64,000 nucleotides of DNA from Methanomicrobiaceae archaeon (GTDB lineage: Archaea; Halobacteriota; Methanomicrobia; Methanomicrobiales; Methanomicrobiaceae). The notes below the pieces were generated by a model. The model had not been told where the DNA came from. It saw only the letters and a list, made by a program, of their open reading frames with translations, and ran no database searches. Positions 63,246 through 64,000 of the stretch are shown in pieces; the stretch's first letter is position 1, and each line of letters starts with the position of its first letter. The position numbers were made by a program, and so were the translations under genes. Where the stretch lies: positions 124,001 to 188,000 of the forward strand of contig JAFGNT010000018.1 in the NCBI GenBank assembly GCA_016926855.1, in the 5' to 3' direction.

Positions 63246-64000
63246 CTATTCGACGAACAGGGCAACCTTCGATCCCGGGGGTGCACCGATCGAGCGTGCA
63301 ATCGGATCGCACTTTACGGACATCAGGTATGCAACGGGTGGCAGGTCTTTCATGGTAACAAGCGATTCGTAGTTCGCCATTCCCTTGGAGATGATGATTG
63401 TTGCCCGCTCCAGCGCCTCTGCCAGATCAGCGGGCAGGAGCGCCGGATTGAGACCCAGTTCGGCTACCCCGTCCCCGGCATTCACGGTGAGCAGGTCTGC
63501 GATGCTTTTAAAACCAAAGTGGAGCGCATCGTCGAGGGTGGCGTCGTTAAGTATCGGGCCCCCCCGTACGACAAATGTAACATGAGCACCTTGATTCTTC
63601 AGGTATTCCACCACCGGCCTGTCAAAGACAATCTCGCCGCAATTGTCTGCGAGATATACGACGCGTGCGGCACGCTGTTCGATACGGGCCGTATGATCGA
63701 TCGTAAATCCCGACGCGAATTCCCGGGCGAAAAAACCTGCCAGATCATTCGTCACATGATGCTTCGCGGACCCGTAATCAAGGGTGTTGGCAATGACTGC
63801 ACCGAGGCATAGATCATGGAACGTCTTCAGAGAGGGTGCGACACGTCTCATTACTGCGAGAGCATCATCGTTGTTTGCCCGTTTCAGCCGGGCATACGGA
63901 TCGGCGGAGCCGATAAGCCTGCAGGCAAGCCGGTGTATGCGGCTAGCGATGACGGGTGAAGGGCATTCCTCCCGCTGGAGGGTCCGGAGAAGAGCCTCGC
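63246..64000 (-). CDS. DUF89/ARMT1-type damage-control phosphatase (N-terminus beyond window)
   Basis: At least 251 residues, open to the right edge of the window. An ATG at 63851 is internal: the frame continues upstream with IHRLACRLIGSADPYARLKRANNDDAL, the typical helical N-terminus of the family. Core motifs are VVYLADNCGEIVFDRPVVEYL, VVRGGPILNDATLDDALHFGF and ERATIIISKGMANYESL, the metal-dependent phosphatase site (Asp-Asn-Cys-Gly-Glu and Lys-Gly). Such enzymes remove unwanted phosphometabolites. The start lies outside. Confidence 0.88.
   Translation of the reverse strand, partial: EALLRTLQREECPSPVIASRIHRLACRLIGSADPYARLKRANNDDALAVMRRVAPSLKTFHDLCLGAVIANTLDYGSAKHHVTNDLAGFFAREFASGFTIDHTARIEQRAARVVYLADNCGEIVFDRPVVEYLKNQGAHVTFVVRGGPILNDATLDDALHFGFKSIADLLTVNAGDGVAELGLNPALLPADLAEALERATIIISKGMANYESLVTMKDLPPVAYLMSVKCDPIARSIGAPPGSKVALFVE

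Noticed and set aside
1-64000. CRISPR arrays, insertion sequences, integrases, rRNA genes
   Set aside because: I saw no regularly spaced repeats, no transposase or integrase motifs, no terminal inverted repeats around the decayed genes, and no rRNA-like sequence.

Overview
The window comes from a methanogenic archaeon, most probably of the order Methanomicrobiales; I cannot name the species. Archaeal markers are sn-glycerol-1-phosphate dehydrogenase, digeranylgeranylglycerophospholipid reductase, PriS and GINS, the L44e-S27e-aIF2alpha-Nop10 block, archaeal-type LeuRS, MetRS and ProRS, pyruvoyl arginine decarboxylase, and methanogen families such as DUF473, UPF0058 and UPF0179. The anaerobic cobalamin pathway and cobalt uptake fit a corrinoid-dependent methanogen. 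Starts are often preceded by GGTGA or GGAG, but several genes have a TATA-like box 25-30 bases before the start codon and look leaderless.

Layout. 0-2.1 kb: a divergent ferredoxin-like start at the edge, then a HAMP/roadblock signalling cassette. 2.2-9.5 kb: prepilin peptidase, hisI, PIN-KH ATPase, leuS, DUF5611, PAC2 and DUF473 proteins. 9.6-16.8 kb: tRNA-Arg(UCU), a pilin-like protein, metG, an unknown Cys-rich protein, a PEBP protein, a DHH phosphoesterase, tRNA-Phe(GAA), a PAS sensor with a degenerate kinase core, and a 57-residue zinc-ribbon protein. 17.1-20.3 kb: APC and MFS transporters and msrB. 20.5-24.6 kb: decayed genes, namely an aldehyde ferredoxin oxidoreductase with one frameshift and four in-frame stops, a ThiF/MoeB gene with one stop, an intact MoaD-like gene, and a PQQ-type sugar dehydrogenase with one amber codon. 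24.7-29.7 kb: a histidine kinase/response regulator pair, riboflavin-pathway reductase, a lipoprotein and two membrane proteins. 29.8-32.3 kb: two-subunit 2-oxoacid:ferredoxin oxidoreductase. 32.9-39.3 kb: PdaD, a zinc protein, the DUF63-SpoIIM-proS operon, egsA divergent from it, UPF0179, and an ADP-ribosylglycohydrolase.

39.3-46.6 kb: an information-processing block (UPF0058, elp3, priS, GINS, L44e, S27e, aIF2alpha, Nop10, PAC2, endonuclease Q). 46.6-57.0 kb: corrinoid region, with cbiA on the minus strand, cbiMNQO on the plus strand, and the minus-strand operon cbiT-L-F-G-H-C-D-E. 57.2-64 kb: ferredoxin plus geranylgeranyl reductase, TrkA, RNase HII, an M50 protease, a decayed nfeD-slipin pair, a TPR protein, and a DUF89 protein running off the edge.

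Two themes stand out. First, housekeeping and cofactor genes are intact and tightly packed, while two accessory segments (20.5-24.6 kb and 61.4-62.3 kb) hold several broken genes with mixed lesions: nonsense substitutions, homopolymer frameshifts and an internal deletion. This suggests recent loss of tungstopterin aldehyde oxidation, sugar oxidation and a slipin/NfeD membrane module, although consensus error must be excluded for the frameshifts. Second, several signalling parts look unorthodox: a HAMP protein without sensor or output, two roadblock proteins without a GTPase, and a histidine-kinase-like protein without its histidine. I found no CRISPR array, insertion sequence, rRNA gene or integrase.
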